A stretch of DNA of 13,997 nt from Fibrobacteraceae bacterium (GTDB lineage: Bacteria; Fibrobacterota; Fibrobacteria; Fibrobacterales; Fibrobacteraceae), in the NCBI GenBank assembly GCA_021443045.1, contig JABUUT010000011.1:45444-59440 (forward strand), given 5' to 3'. This document shows positions 13,957 through 13,997 of this stretch, piece by piece; the stretch's first letter is position 1, and each line of letters opens with the position of its first letter. The translations under genes were made by a program, and so were the position numbers. The notes under the pieces are model-generated. The model ran no database searches and had not been told where the DNA came from. It saw nothing but the letters and a program-made list of their open reading frames with translations.

Positions 13957-13997
13957 GTCGCGACGGTGTCGCTTTGAGGAGTGAGCTCCGAGCTCAT
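13942..13997. repeat. Second, truncated copy of the 1322-1362 repeat block
   Basis: Positions 13942-13982 match 1322-1362 at 40 of 41 bases. After that the two differ (GAGCTCCGAGCTCAT here). The window ends inside this repeat, so its right end is not visible. Confidence 0.75.

Overview
The window looks like chromosomal DNA of a Fibrobacter-type bacterium (Fibrobacterota). The clues are a galactanase lipoprotein with a long Ser/Pro linker, a large secreted protein with GLUG-like and InlB-like repeats and a type-A-like C-terminal sorting tail, AT-rich promoters, and intergenic DNA full of short dispersed repeats. The assignment is by resemblance; no rRNA or tRNA is present to confirm it.

Layout. 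1-326 is non-coding, with repeat remnants and a terminator. 327-965 (-) is a membrane-anchored disordered protein. 966-1561 is a long intergenic region holding a candidate structured RNA or leader on the minus strand (about 1028-1213) and a 158-bp element with 10-bp inverted ends (1319-1476). 1562-5515 (-) is a 1317-residue secreted repeat protein. 5810-7336 (-) is a GH53 endo-galactanase lipoprotein. 7434-8531 (-) is a NamZ/DUF1343-type exo-N-acetylmuramidase. 8532-8866 holds two heptad repeat arrays, a palindromic dispersed repeat, and back-to-back promoters for namZ and ssb. On the plus strand 8867-11360 is a tight cluster: ssb, a four-helix membrane protein of unknown function, and asd, closed by a terminator at 11381-11411. 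That terminator also serves the convergent M29 aminopeptidase (11439-12554, -). Alanine racemase (12694-13917, +) is divergent from the aminopeptidase. The window ends in another repeat copy.

How the genes fit together. Three enzymes touch the cell wall: Asd makes aspartate semialdehyde for diaminopimelate (and Lys/Thr/Met), Alr makes D-alanine, and NamZ releases MurNAc from peptidoglycan fragments. They are not in one operon, so this is a theme rather than a proven pathway unit. The galactanase and the repeat protein are exported products expected of a plant-polysaccharide degrader.

I did not find a defence island, CRISPR array, phage or obvious new multi-gene system. The most unusual material is intergenic: a family of palindromes whose arms change in a compensatory way between copies, 7-bp-period arrays in three places that share the heptad TGGTTAG, the short inverted-end element with a second partial copy after alr, and the candidate structured RNA.
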